DNA of 64,000 nt from JAADHX01 sp964569385 (GCA_964569385.1 CAZMUM010000004.1:62001-126000); one strand, 5' to 3'. Shown: positions 25,984 to 35,107, counted from the stretch's first letter. Notes: generated by a model not told the origin, from the sequence alone. Numbers and translations: made by a program.

Positions 25984-26270
25984 TAGAGCTGAAGGTTCGC
26001 TATCTGCTGATAGGCCTGCACAGCTTGGTCACGGACCGTCACGAGTAGATCAACAGCGATAGACGCTTCGGTAGTGGCGATCGCAACATCGCTTAGCTGG
26101 ACATCTTCTCCAGAAGCAAGAGCTGCGACCAGATCGTCAGCGGCGCGTTCTGCCTGAGATACCGAGCCCATCGCATTAGCGAACATTTCGCCGAAACCAC
26201 CGCTGGCGGGTGCGCTTGTCTGAGTAAACGCCGACGGAGCCAAGCCGCCGATTCCAGATACTGGTGTCAT
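25983..26270 (-). CDS. fliE: Flagellar hook-basal body protein FliE
   Basis: FliE connects the MS ring to the rod. The 95-residue protein has the family end ATTEASIAVDLLVTVRDQAVQAYQQIANLQL (key: EASIAxxLxxxVRxKxxxAYQEIMxMQ-like). ATG overlaps the flgC stop in TAATG. Directly followed by fliI. Confidence 0.93.
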   Translation of the reverse strand: MTPVSGIGGLAPSAFTQTSAPASGGFGEMFANAMGSVSQAERAADDLVAALASGEDVQLSDVAIATTEASIAVDLLVTVRDQAVQAYQQIANLQL

Positions 26271-26668
26271 TACGATCTCCCGATTCCGAGTGCCGACTGA
26301 TAAGCCTCTTCGGCAGCCTTGACGACTTGGAGGTTCAGTTGGTAGTGCCGGCTAGCGATGATGAGGTCAGACATCTGACCAGCGGTATCGACGATTGGGC
26401 CTTGAACCATTCCGTCTTCGTTTGCAAGTGGATGATCCGGGTCGTACCGCAGTGGTGCATCGCCCGAAGCCGCTACGACCTCTTGGATCTGCACACCCTT
26501 GCCACCAGATCCCTCAGCCAAAACAAGGAACTTCGACCGAAACGGCTCGCTGTCCGTCGAGGTAACAGTGTTGAGGTTGGACAGATTGTGGCCAAGCACG
26601 TCCATCCAGCGGCTGGCCATTGAGGCACCACTAGCTGCGGCATCGAGGGCTCCGAATGGGCCGCTCAT
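26270..26668 (-). CDS. flgC: Flagellar proximal rod protein FlgC
   Basis: FlgC builds the proximal rod. The 132-residue protein shows the rod motif near the N-terminus (ALDAAASGASMASRWMDVLGHNLSNLNT), the DPDHPLANEDGMVQGPIVD stretch in the middle, and a C-terminal helix (MSDLIIASRHYQLNLQVVKAAEEAYQSAL). The N-terminal motif differs from consensus (LGHNLSNLNTV for IANNLANAxT). Overlaps flgB by 4 nt. Confidence 0.94.
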   Translation of the reverse strand: MSGPFGALDAAASGASMASRWMDVLGHNLSNLNTVTSTDSEPFRSKFLVLAEGSGGKGVQIQEVVAASGDAPLRYDPDHPLANEDGMVQGPIVDTAGQMSDLIIASRHYQLNLQVVKAAEEAYQSALGIGRS

Positions 26669-27024
26669 CCTGTACCCAGAGCCCGACGTATCACGCCGAT
26701 CTTGTAGTTGTACCCATTGACTATGGCCTGAAACAGCAGATTGTCCGAAACCAGAGCAGTGGTTTCGGCTTCGAGATCGACACTGTTGCCGTTGGCGTTT
26801 AATAGACCATCAGCCACCGACTCGATCACGCTTCTGTTGGTGAGATCGCCGCCGCGGGCGATCTTTGAGCGAAGAGATGTCTCGAAATCAACCGACTTCG
26901 CCAAGAAGTCAGGAGTTGAAGCGTTAGCGATGTTGTTCGCCCGAACCTCAGAACGACGGTTCAGGCCATGGAGTGCGTATGCAGCGATGTCGGTAACACC
27001 GTCGCCGAGGCCAAGACCACCCAT
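26665..27024 (-). CDS. flgB: Flagellar proximal rod protein FlgB
   Basis: First gene of the minus-strand flagellar run. The 119-residue rod subunit has the motif LNRRSEVRANNIANASTPDFLAKSVDFE and the C-terminal ETTALVSDNLLFQAIVNGYNYKIGVIRRAL. Start is ATG 27024. The 160-nt gap upstream (27025-27184) must hold the promoter for this run unless it reads through from lgt; I see no convincing -35/-10 pair there. Confidence 0.94.
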   Translation of the reverse strand: MGGLGLGDGVTDIAAYALHGLNRRSEVRANNIANASTPDFLAKSVDFETSLRSKIARGGDLTNRSVIESVADGLLNANGNSVDLEAETTALVSDNLLFQAIVNGYNYKIGVIRRALGTG

Positions 27025-27184
27025 GGGGGACTCCGATCAGATCAGCCGTCTGGACGACGGCGCGGACAATTCGCGCACCACGGCGTCCTTGCCCTAGCTC
27101 GATCCTTCGAAATTACAGGTCAGATGACCCGCACCCATTTGAGTGGTACAGAATGTCCAGTCGACCGAGGCTGCTATCGATTAA

Positions 27185-28045
27185 CTAGTTGGAGTCAGCT
27201 ACGCCCGAATTAGCACTCCTGGTTTCGGACTCATCTTCGACATCTTGATGACGGCCACCGTTGCGGTTGATCCACACGAGCGCAAAGGCGACACCACCAA
27301 CAATGAGGCTCGTCCAAACGTTTATGCGTTGGCCCAAGATCTCGTTGGCAGCGTCGATTCGGAGAAGTTCAATCCATAACCGGCCGACGGTGTACAAACC
27401 GACGTAGACCGCAAACTCATAACCAAGTCGGAGCCTCGGCAAGACCTTGGGTACAACCCAAATGACAAGCACCACCACACCAAGATTCCATAGAGCTTCG
27501 TACAGGAAGGTGGGGTGAAACGCTGGCGAGTCGACGAAGCCTCGAGGACGGTTCGCTTGATCAATCTCGAGGGCCCACGGCAAACTCGATGGGCGGCCGA
27601 ACAACTCTTGATTAAACCAGTTACCGACGCGCCCGATGGCCTGAGCAAGCGGGATGGCGGGCGCAATGGCATAGAACACCTCGCTAAGTTCGAGGTTGGC
27701 GCGTTTAGCGGCAATTAGGCCGCCGAGTACCCCTCCAGCGACCGCGCCCCAGATACCCAGGCCGCCCTCCCATACCTTGAAGGCCTCTATCCACTCGCCC
27801 CGGTACCGCTGATTGTCGGTGATTACGTGGTACAGCCGACCTCCAACAACACCAAAGGGCACTCCCCACATCGCTAGTGAGGTAACGACCTCGGGATCCC
27901 GTCCTTGCTGTGCCATACGGCGCTGAGCAAGCCACACCGCAGCGAGCACTCCAATAGCAATGGCGACTCCGTACGCACGGAAATTGAGCGGTCCAAGACT
28001 AATGGAGTTAGTGGACGGGCTCGGGATAGCTGCCAAGAAGGACAT
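27185..28045 (-). CDS. lgt: Prolipoprotein diacylglyceryl transferase Lgt
   Basis: Lgt moves diacylglycerol from phosphatidylglycerol to the lipobox Cys of prolipoproteins in the membrane. The 286-residue protein has about seven membrane helices, a YRGEWIEAFKVWEGGLGIWGAVAGG stretch (key: WxGGLxxxGxxxGG) and the signature AQAIGRVGNWFNQELFGRPS at about residues 136-155. The C-terminal 25 residues are a polar tail. It is on the same strand as the flagellar run but 160 nt ahead of it. Confidence 0.95.
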   Translation of the reverse strand: MSFLAAIPSPSTNSISLGPLNFRAYGVAIAIGVLAAVWLAQRRMAQQGRDPEVVTSLAMWGVPFGVVGGRLYHVITDNQRYRGEWIEAFKVWEGGLGIWGAVAGGVLGGLIAAKRANLELSEVFYAIAPAIPLAQAIGRVGNWFNQELFGRPSSLPWALEIDQANRPRGFVDSPAFHPTFLYEALWNLGVVVLVIWVVPKVLPRLRLGYEFAVYVGLYTVGRLWIELLRIDAANEILGQRINVWTSLIVGGVAFALVWINRNGGRHQDVEDESETRSANSGVADSN

Positions 28046-28107
28046 GGTCCCGAAATCCTACCGGTACGGGGTCTACTTCTCTAGGCGCGGGTTCTACACT
28101 CCCCCTG

Positions 28108-30444
28108 GTGAGTACCGACGCCCCCGCTGGCTTAACCTCCGCCGAGGTCGCGGAACGCCTTGCCGATGGTCGGGCAAATACTCCACCGCCACCGGTGACA
28201 CGCACGGTCGGCCGCATCATTTACACCAACGTGTTTACCACGGTGAACATGATAATGGGCTCGTTATTGGTCTTGATCCTCATCGCGGGGAAACCCAACG
28301 ATGCCCTATTTGCTGGCGTGATTATCTCGAACTCCATCATTGGTGTGGTCCAAGAGGTGCGAGCCAAACGTACACTCGACCGCCTCGAGGTTTTGAACAC
28401 TCCCGCCGTGTTCGTTCGACGCGACGGCCTCGCCGTTGAGGTCACACCAGGCGAAATCGTGCTCGACGATGTCATCGAGGCCAAACCGGGCGATCAGCTT
28501 CCGGTCGACGGCGCGCTCATCACATCCTCGGTTCTCGAACTCGACGAGAGTCTTCTCACCGGCGAGGCCGACTCAATCAAGAAGTCGTTAGGTGACGAGG
28601 TTCTGTCTGGCAGCTTCGTCGTCGCCGGAAGTTCGTTCTTCAGAGCTACCCGGATCGGCGCTGACTCTTATGCCAATGCTCTCACCGAGGAGGCTCGCAA
28701 GTTTGTTTTGGTGAACAGCGAACTCAAAGCCGGAATCTCACTCATTCTTCGGTGGCTTACCTTTATCATCCCTCCAGTAAGCATCGTGTTGTTCTGGCGT
28801 TTGCTCGACGCCGAGGACACTTGGCAACAGGCGCTTCAGGGCATGGTGGCAGCCGCCGTCGCGATGGTGCCCGACGGTCTCGTCCTACTGACGAGCATCA
28901 CGTTCTTCGTCGGGATACTGGCCCTGGCTCGGCGCCAAGCGCTGGCCAAGGAACTGGCCTCGGTCGAACTTCTGGCTCGCGTCGACGTCCTTTGTTTGGA
29001 CAAAACCGGAACCATCACAACCGGAAACATCGCCTTCGGAGAGCTCGTTACCTTCGACGAAGTCAACGACGAACTTGCGGCTGGCCTCGGGGCTATGGTT
29101 TCGGCCGACCCGAACCCCAACGCCACCCTTGCCGCCATCGGAACCGTGTTTGTTAGCCCCAAGTGGGCGGTCATGAATGTCATTCCGTTCAATTCGGCGC
29201 GAAAGTGGGCGGCGGCTGAGTTCGCTGGGCATGGTTGGTGGGTGCTCGGCGCACCTGAGATGATTGCGCCGGATCAACACTCCGAGACCATCGAGTCCCA
29301 CACCAAACGTGGGAGCCGGGTAATCATGGTGGCCCACACCACTAGCGTCATCGATGAAGAGCTTCCGACAGACATTGAACCTCAGGGGTTGGTTGTCCTA
29401 GAAGACGAAGTTCGGAGCGACGCCGCCGAGATATTCCGGTTCCTAATCGAGCAAGGCATTTCTCTGCGCGTGATCTCGGGCGACAACCCCGACACCGTGG
29501 CATCAATCGCCTCGCGGGTAGGTGTTCCCAACTCATCAGTCGGTATTGATGGCCGTACCCTGCCCACGGACCAGACCGAGATGGCCAACACCCTCGAGAC
29601 CCATGCTGTCTTTGGTCGCGTGTCACCCCATCAGAAGCGTTCGATGATCAACGCTCTTCAGTCTCGGGGCCATGTCGTGGCCATGACAGGCGACGGTGTC
29701 AACGATGTCCTCGCCCTCAAGGACGCCGATATGGGAATCGCGATGGGCTCAGGTTCGCCCGCTAGTCGCGCTGTTGCCCAGTTGACGCTTCTCGACAACA
29801 AGTTCTCCACCCTGCCACTGGTTCTGGCCGAGGGTCGACGGGTCATCAACAACATCGAACGCGTCTCAACCCTGTTCGTGGCCAAGGCCGCCTATGCGGT
29901 GCTATTGGCTATCGCTTCTGGTCTGCTCGGTTCGCCATTTCCGTTCCTCCCGCGACACCTGACCCTTATTGGCACGTTCTCGATCGGCGTGCCTGGTTTT
30001 TTCCTGGCACTATCGCCAAGCAACGCAACTGCTCGCCCAGGTTTCATCAACCGAGTGCTCCGACTCGCCCTGCCAGCTGGAGCGGCAGCCGCGGCGTCAA
30101 CGTTCACTGCCTTCGAAATAGTCCGCAGAGACGATCTTCGTACCCTTGCCGAGGCCAGAACCGCGGCCACACTTGTTTTGTTGGTTACAGGCCTCGGCAT
30201 CCTCGCGGCCGCGGCTAGACCACTAAATCGACGCCGTTACATACTCATTGGTTCGATGGCCGCGGCCTACGGACTGATCATGGTATGGCCCTATACCCGA
30301 GACTATTTCGAACTCGACGCTCCGGGAGGCAATCACTGGATCACGATCGTAGTGACAGCTCTGTTGGGCCTGCTCGGAGTGTTCGCCGCGGCCCGAAAGC
30401 ATGACCTACCCGACGCACCTAACCAACGGAGCGACAATGCCTAA
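28108..30444 (+). CDS. P-type cation ATPase, CtpE-like
   Basis: P-type ATPases move cations using an Asp-phosphate intermediate. The 778-residue protein has TGE at 151-153, the phosphorylation site D298KTGT, the TGDGVND hinge (about 527-533) and a membrane segment with MVPDGLVLLTS in place of the usual PEGLP. That MVPDGL form and overall length match mycobacterial CtpE, reported as a calcium transporter. GTG at 28108 has no ribosome binding site; a TACACT box 7 nt upstream hints at a leaderless mRNA. It is divergent from lgt and overlaps the next gene by 8 nt. Confidence 0.9.
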   Translation: MSTDAPAGLTSAEVAERLADGRANTPPPPVTRTVGRIIYTNVFTTVNMIMGSLLVLILIAGKPNDALFAGVIISNSIIGVVQEVRAKRTLDRLEVLNTPAVFVRRDGLAVEVTPGEIVLDDVIEAKPGDQLPVDGALITSSVLELDESLLTGEADSIKKSLGDEVLSGSFVVAGSSFFRATRIGADSYANALTEEARKFVLVNSELKAGISLILRWLTFIIPPVSIVLFWRLLDAEDTWQQALQGMVAAAVAMVPDGLVLLTSITFFVGILALARRQALAKELASVELLARVDVLCLDKTGTITTGNIAFGELVTFDEVNDELAAGLGAMVSADPNPNATLAAIGTVFVSPKWAVMNVIPFNSARKWAAAEFAGHGWWVLGAPEMIAPDQHSETIESHTKRGSRVIMVAHTTSVIDEELPTDIEPQGLVVLEDEVRSDAAEIFRFLIEQGISLRVISGDNPDTVASIASRVGVPNSSVGIDGRTLPTDQTEMANTLETHAVFGRVSPHQKRSMINALQSRGHVVAMTGDGVNDVLALKDADMGIAMGSGSPASRAVAQLTLLDNKFSTLPLVLAEGRRVINNIERVSTLFVAKAAYAVLLAIASGLLGSPFPFLPRHLTLIGTFSIGVPGFFLALSPSNATARPGFINRVLRLALPAGAAAAASTFTAFEIVRRDDLRTLAEARTAATLVLLVTGLGILAAAARPLNRRRYILIGSMAAAYGLIMVWPYTRDYFELDAPGGNHWITIVVTALLGLLGVFAAARKHDLPDAPNQRSDNA

Positions 30445-31186
30445 CCAGCCAGCGCCCAACCAGCCAACGCCCCTTCAGTTTCTCGATTGGTTTGGCGGTC
30501 ACTCAACCGCTCTCGCCAAACATGGCAGAAACATCGACAGCGCCGCCAAAGTCCCGTCATGTCCTACCTGGACAATGCAGGATTTACTGGAACACACGGG
30601 TCACGTCTATGAAATGGCCACTACATCATTGAACACCGCAGATCCAGCGATGGGCAGACCACCGATCGATCCGAGACCCGAAGATGTGCTTCTGGCCGAA
30701 TGGTTCGCCTCAACAATCGACCAGCTCCAGACCGCCTTCAGCCTTTGCAGTCCAGACACTCCGGTCTGGACTTTCTTCGGACCAAAACCAGCCGCCTTCT
30801 GGTTTAGAAGGATGGCAAACGAGACAGCCATCCATCAATGGGATGCTGCGGCGATAGGGGACGCCGACTACGTACTGGACCCCCACCACGCGGTGGCGAT
30901 AGTCGATGAATACCTCGACCTATTCCTGCCTCGACTCGCCTCCCGATTCAGCGACGACTCCGAGCGGTCGGTCCACCTACACGCAACAGATACCGAAGGC
31001 GAGTGGGTGCTTCAGCGCAACGCCACTGGGGTTGTGATGTCCCGCGCCCACGCAAAGTCGACTACTGCGGTTCGTGGTTCGGCCGCAGCCCTGGCCCTAT
31101 TCGTGTGGTCCCGTTCTGCGGACAATCTCGAGATCTTCGGCGATTCTTCCCAAATCGATGATTGGCACTCATTGCTCGCGATCTGA
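30437..31186 (+). CDS. MDMPI-family (mycothiol-dependent maleylpyruvate isomerase-like) protein
   Basis: The 249-residue protein begins with the DinB-like metal-binding fold of the family: VPSCPTWTMQDLLEHTGHVYEMA (key: CPxWxxxDLxxHxGxxH-like), with His near residue 45, then the NETAIHQWDA motif near 135 and the family's C-terminal beta domain (VHLHATDTEGEWVL ... LFVWSRS). Members use mycothiol or act as regulators; the substrate is not evident. ATG at 30437 has GGAG upstream; it overlaps the ATPase stop, so the two are co-translated. Confidence 0.85.
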   Translation: MPNQPAPNQPTPLQFLDWFGGHSTALAKHGRNIDSAAKVPSCPTWTMQDLLEHTGHVYEMATTSLNTADPAMGRPPIDPRPEDVLLAEWFASTIDQLQTAFSLCSPDTPVWTFFGPKPAAFWFRRMANETAIHQWDAAAIGDADYVLDPHHAVAIVDEYLDLFLPRLASRFSDDSERSVHLHATDTEGEWVLQRNATGVVMSRAHAKSTTAVRGSAAALALFVWSRSADNLEIFGDSSQIDDWHSLLAI

Positions 31187-31193
31187 CGCGCTA

Positions 31194-31221
31194 GCGGCGA
31201 GACCCAAGTGAGTCTCGCCGC
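31194..31221. terminator. Probable bidirectional terminator
   Basis: GCGGCGAGAC (31194-31203) and GTCTCGCCGC (31212-31221) form a perfect 10-bp GC-rich stem with an 8-nt loop. It lies between convergent genes ending at 31186 and 31280. No long T-run follows on either strand, as is common in actinobacteria. Confidence 0.6.
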
Positions 31222-31279
31222 ATGCACTCTACTTGGGCACTTCTACACCCTGCCGGGTCTCTAAGTCACTAGAGATACG

Positions 31280-32158
31280 TCATCCCAGCTGAATTTCTTC
31301 GCTAACACCCGCTCGCAGGTGTTCGTCTTTGCCAAGATGGATAACCCGATCCCGCCAAGACGAAGCCTCGGAGATCGCAGTCGCATACCGAGCCTTTCGA
31401 CGGGCGACGCGGCCCTTCACCTCGTCGTGGGATACAACCGTGCCTTCATACTGAGAAGTGATTCCCTCTCTCAGCATCACCAAAGCCTCTGAGCGCAGCT
31501 GGCTGATGCGACTCTCGGTGACGTTGAGGAACCGGGCCAAGTCGAGAGAGGTCTTGTTCTCAAGGAAATACCCCACGACTACAGCTCGATGCCGTTCTGG
31601 TAACAGACCGACCGCATCGCGCAGATAACCACGCATCTCGCGGACCTCAAGATCGGCATCTGGTTCAAGCGTTGTCGGCTCGGCCAACACATCGACGAGG
31701 GTAAGTTCTTCGTCGTCGTCTGGGGCCACATAATGATCTAAGGCCAACACGACCGAGCGATGAACTCGATCCTGAATGCGATAGAGCCGTTCGAGGTCCA
31801 TATCGAGCTCGTCGGCTACTTCTTGGGCAATAGGTAACCGTCCAAGTCGATTGGCCAATCGTTGTTCTGTTTGTTCAAGCGACCGAGCCAGATTTCGAAC
31901 TGATCGAGGAGCCCAGTCGGCAGCTCGAACTGAGTCGAGAATCGCACCTCTAATCCTTTGAGCGGCAAACCGCTCAAAAGGTACGCCACGCGACTCGTCG
32001 TAGCGTTGTGCTGCTTCAACTAACCCAAGCGCTCCAGCTCGGGCAAGTTCTTCACGTTCCACGTGGCGGGGAAAATGTACCGCCACTTGGAAAACCACAT
32101 GCTTTACAAGTGGCAGATTGTTTTCGATGCGCGCCGTGACTTCCATGTCATTGGTCAT
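31280..32158 (-). CDS. Second FliA/WhiG-family sigma factor
   Basis: The 292-residue protein shares the FliA layout: region 2 (FPRHVEREELARAGALGLVEAAQRYDESRGVPFERF, key FPRHVEREEL), RIRGAILDSVRAADWAPRSVR in region 2-3, and a region 4 helix-turn-helix (TSLDLARFLNVTESRISQL). It is a paralogue of the sigma factor at 5279, but stands alone outside the flagellar genes. ATG at 32158 has GGGAG about 10 nt upstream; the frame is open to 32227 without a better start. Possible targets are late flagellar, developmental or envelope promoters; the sequence does not tell. Confidence 0.9.
   Translation of the reverse strand: MTNDMEVTARIENNLPLVKHVVFQVAVHFPRHVEREELARAGALGLVEAAQRYDESRGVPFERFAAQRIRGAILDSVRAADWAPRSVRNLARSLEQTEQRLANRLGRLPIAQEVADELDMDLERLYRIQDRVHRSVVLALDHYVAPDDDEELTLVDVLAEPTTLEPDADLEVREMRGYLRDAVGLLPERHRAVVVGYFLENKTSLDLARFLNVTESRISQLRSEALVMLREGITSQYEGTVVSHDEVKGRVARRKARYATAISEASSWRDRVIHLGKDEHLRAGVSEEIQLG
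32056..32067. promoter_or_regulatory. parS-like site inside the sigma-factor gene (tentative)
   Basis: GTTCCACGTGGC, the same 12-mer as in the parS-like site in front of parA (48033-48044). It lies in codons for the FPRHVER stretch. parS sites are often within genes near origins, but a chance match is possible. Confidence 0.3.
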
Positions 32159-32326
32159 GCAGGAACAGCTCCCTCTGTTTCTGGGCCAAGCGGACCATAA
32201 CCGGCCCGCAGGTTTGTCCATCGGCACGCGCGGGTGTTTGCTTTAGACTTTGTGCTGTTACATGTTCAGAAACTGAGTTCCAATTCAGATTTGACTATGT
32301 AGCCAAGAGGCCGCCCGAACAGACAG

Positions 32327-33343
32327 CTATCCGGCTTCGGTGAAGCGCGCCGCCTTGACGCCACGCCTTGCCAACTCTCGTAGCCACTGTTCAGGACGGT
32401 CTGCAGCCGCGAGACCATGGGCCCCGGTAACAGTCCAACTGCCATCGAGAATAGACTCGGTCGCAACGGCGCCAACAACAGCGGCGGCCGCTGACGGGTG
32501 GTCGACTGCCGACAGAACAACGGTCTCCCGAGAGCTCCCGATAACCCCGCGAACCTCGACTCGAACCGCTCCTGGGCCTCCGTCTGCATGGGGGCGCCTC
32601 ATCATGGGAAGCAGGGCGGTAAGCCGATCGCGGCGAGTCGCCGACAGCCGTGCGGTAACCCGCTCAACGGCTTCGAATTCGGGAGCGAGCAACAGGGCAT
32701 CTGGCAGAGCAGCTCGATAGCAGTCGCGCCCACCGATGGGTTCTGGGAAAAACACTAGCTCGCGTCCGCTACGGCCCCGTCGACCAATGAACCCTCCATC
32801 GCGCCAGTCGACGGCGTCGCCACCCAGTGCCCGGTGGTGTTGTCTGGCACAAGCGGGACCACCCGTACCGGCCTTAGCGATATGAATTTCCTCGACGGAA
32901 TCGAACCGATTTGCAGCCAATCCGGCCAGCAGGTCTGATAATCCGGGAGCCATTGCTGCCCCAACAATCACACTTAGCCCAGCCACTTTTGCTTGCTTGT
33001 CGAGGGCCAGCAGACCGCGGACGTCTTCGATGGAGTCCGAGACCGATATTACATTTGAGCCTGAAGCTAGGGCCTTGCTCGCAAGTTCGCCGTGTGACCC
33101 GGCGCCACCAGCCAAAACCGTGACGGTGGCGTCGACCCATGGCGAAGCGTGGGCCCTGACTTTGTCCTCACTGATAAGATCTACAACCTCATTAGCTCTT
33201 CCAGGCCTCGAGTCGGTGACCGATATCGTCGCGACGAGTTCGCAGCTCAACAGCTGACGAACAAGCCGGCCGCCAACGTTGCCGACTCCTATGACCCCAA
33301 CGTGGTGCGTCAACTCAAGTCCGTGTCTGAGAGTTCGCGCCAA
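32327..33343 (-). CDS. Rossmann-fold oxidoreductase, saccharopine-dehydrogenase-like
   Basis: The 338-residue protein starts with an NAD(P)-binding motif, GVIGVGNVGGRL (residues 16-27), and continues with strands and helices like saccharopine dehydrogenase NADP-binding domains (ASKALASGSNVISVSDS, then VGAAMAPGLSDLLA). The substrate is unknown. In-frame start choices are TTG 33343, directly after an in-frame TAG, and TTG 33313; neither has a good ribosome binding site. No operon partner; tRNA-Ile lies upstream on the same strand. Confidence 0.75.
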   Translation of the reverse strand: MARTLRHGLELTHHVGVIGVGNVGGRLVRQLLSCELVATISVTDSRPGRANEVVDLISEDKVRAHASPWVDATVTVLAGGAGSHGELASKALASGSNVISVSDSIEDVRGLLALDKQAKVAGLSVIVGAAMAPGLSDLLAGLAANRFDSVEEIHIAKAGTGGPACARQHHRALGGDAVDWRDGGFIGRRGRSGRELVFFPEPIGGRDCYRAALPDALLLAPEFEAVERVTARLSATRRDRLTALLPMMRRPHADGGPGAVRVEVRGVIGSSRETVVLSAVDHPSAAAAVVGAVATESILDGSWTVTGAHGLAAADRPEQWLRELARRGVKAARFTEAG

Positions 33344-33394
33344 CTACCATGCCGAGGTGGTGTGCCACCTGAGCCGCGGAGCCGGAGTACCGCC

Positions 33395-33420
33395 GCGATG
33401 AGCGACCCAACGCTCATCGC
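33395..33420. terminator. Hairpin downstream of tRNA-Ile
   Basis: GCGATGAGCG (33395-33404) and CGCTCATCGC (33411-33420) form a perfect 10-bp stem with a 6-nt loop, 68 nt downstream of the tRNA on the minus strand and just ahead of the oxidoreductase. No T-run is present. It probably ends the tRNA transcript. Confidence 0.5.
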
Positions 33421-33487
33421 CAGGGCGGCTCGCCGAATTAGTCTGATCACAGAGGTACTCCCAGGGATGGACCGTCAAGCTGCGGCG

Positions 33488-33561
<74 letters not shown>

Positions 33562-33618
33562 GCAAGATCGACGATGGTACTCGCACCGTCGGCCGGGTCA
33601 AACCATGATTTGAAACGA

Positions 33619-34398
33619 TCAGCGACGAACTCGCTCGGGCCGACCGAGGTCTTCTTCAAGAACTGTCACCCTCACACCACCGGTGAGGTCGCTGATGAGG
33701 TTAAACAAGATCGCCACAACCACCGAGATCGCAGACGCTGCGGCCACCATCACGACACCAATGATGGAAGAAGAGCGAAAGATGATTTCGCCTTCGATGA
33801 CAAAGGTCTCGAATACGCCAACTTCGAGCAAGAACGACTCGAACCGACCGATCAGGCCCGCATCCACAGCCGCACGCCACAACAAGACACCAGCGGCCAT
33901 GAAGGCCACATACAAACAGGTAAACAAGATGACCGAGATCTTGAACACCGACCATGGATCCACGTGACGAATCGTGCGACGAACACGACGAACCCGCATT
34001 CGACGGCGCTTCCACCACGAAATCTTGTCGTGATCGGGTGCCGCTATGCCTACCGCTGGAATCGACCCAGTGAGGTTGGTTGACGCGGGTTGGGGTTGCA
34101 GAACCGGCACCGACCCCGTACGTGGTGAGCCTTGCACTCCCGGCGCGCCAACCCTCGCTGTGGATTGGGCAGTAGGAACCTCGAGCTTGGGCAGATTCGG
34201 TGACGGGGTGGAAGTACCCAAAGAAGCCGCCGCCGCGCCGGCCGTTTCGGCGGTAAGTAGCGGCCGGCCCGAAGTGTCGATCTTGGAATCGCGGCGCTTG
34301 GTACTCGACCGCGATGGCGGGGTCAGACCAATAGCGGCAGCAAACGTTGCTTCTTCGCTAGTGGAGACGCCGTCGGTGTTCAGCGTAGATTCGGACAC
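33619..34398 (-). CDS. DUF3566 membrane protein downstream of gyrA
   Basis: The 259-residue protein has a disordered Ser/Thr/Pro-rich first half, a basic stretch (KRRRMRVRRVRRTIRHVDPWSVFK, key VRRxIRHVDPWSVFK), two membrane helices (about 155-175 and 210-233) and a conserved end TGGVRVTVLEED. DUF3566 is an actinobacterial family always near gyrA; a role in cell elongation has been reported in mycobacteria for homologues (CwsA neighbourhood), which I recall without certainty. GTG start at 34398 lies inside the preceding gene by 19 nt. Confidence 0.88.
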   Translation of the reverse strand: MSESTLNTDGVSTSEEATFAAAIGLTPPSRSSTKRRDSKIDTSGRPLLTAETAGAAAASLGTSTPSPNLPKLEVPTAQSTARVGAPGVQGSPRTGSVPVLQPQPASTNLTGSIPAVGIAAPDHDKISWWKRRRMRVRRVRRTIRHVDPWSVFKISVILFTCLYVAFMAAGVLLWRAAVDAGLIGRFESFLLEVGVFETFVIEGEIIFRSSSIIGVVMVAAASAISVVVAILFNLISDLTGGVRVTVLEEDLGRPERVRR

Positions 34399-35015
34399 AC
34401 CACGAAGTGTACGGGATCAGTATCGGGCAGTGGGTGGCAGAGGCCCGAGAACTCGGCAACCGACTTGAGAGCCGGCACGAAACCCAAAGGCACATCGACG
34501 GCGAGACCAGCTTCGTGTTTGCTTGTACCGGGCCTAGCAACCGGGTAGAGATTGCCGGCGCGTCGGTCCCACAACCACTGCTGATGCGCCGGGCTGCGAT
34601 ACCCCGACACGACGGGCACGGGCTGGGCAAGGAGATCATCGGCCCGCACTAGCGCAGCCAACATGGCGGGGGCCAATCCGGCTCGATCACCGGTTCCACC
34701 TAGTGGGGCCGGCTTTGCGGCCGCGGCCCGAGCCTGCTGACCATCAACATCGACCACTACGACCACAACCTCTCCCTGTTGGGTCATGGACCGGAGCTCG
34801 CCTCCGGCTTTGGTGACGATTCGCCGAGCCGCAGTTTGGTCTGTGGTAGCCGCAAGCGCCGCGGCGTCGGCTACGGTTCTGGCCCGTGCAGAACTCACCA
34901 CGGTGGTCGCGAGCTGGGTCCCGCCCAGCAGAATCACGCTAGCGACAGCAATAACCACGATGACAAGCCACGTTCCGCAACCGGACTGATCCTTAGCTCT
35001 AGGCAGTGTAAGCAC
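34380..35015 (-). CDS. Membrane-anchored M15 (VanY-type) carboxypeptidase with TadE-like N-terminus
   Basis: M15 enzymes remove the terminal D-Ala of peptidoglycan stems. The catalytic domain (about 112-206) has SGYRSPAHQQWLW, the zinc motif SKHEAGLAVD (His167, Asp174) and His203 in DPVHFV. Residues 15-60 look like a TadE/Flp-type pilin start: a polar DQSGCG, a 25-residue hydrophobic helix, then ARARTVADAAALAA. That pairing looks like a fusion. GTG 35015 is chosen (GGGGG about 12 nt upstream); a TTG at 35048 is possible. Located between DUF3566 and gyrA. Confidence 0.82.
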   Translation of the reverse strand: MLTLPRAKDQSGCGTWLVIVVIAVASVILLGGTQLATTVVSSARARTVADAAALAATTDQTAARRIVTKAGGELRSMTQQGEVVVVVVDVDGQQARAAAAKPAPLGGTGDRAGLAPAMLAALVRADDLLAQPVPVVSGYRSPAHQQWLWDRRAGNLYPVARPGTSKHEAGLAVDVPLGFVPALKSVAEFSGLCHPLPDTDPVHFVVCPNLR

Positions 35016-35107
35016 TCTCTTTTTTACCCCCTGTTTGGTGCCGAACAAACGACGGATTTAGGGGAAGAAGGCAACACGGCCACTCTGTGGCTGTTAAGTG
35101 TGAACGG

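Noticed and set aside
33317..33350. Leader peptide before the oxidoreductase
   Set aside because: An 11-codon frame from ATG 33350 overlaps the TTG start region, but no ribosome binding site or regulatory features support it.
33562..33618. tRNA-Ala next to tRNA-Ile
   Set aside because: No cloverleaf can be drawn in the short gap, nor in 33344-33487.
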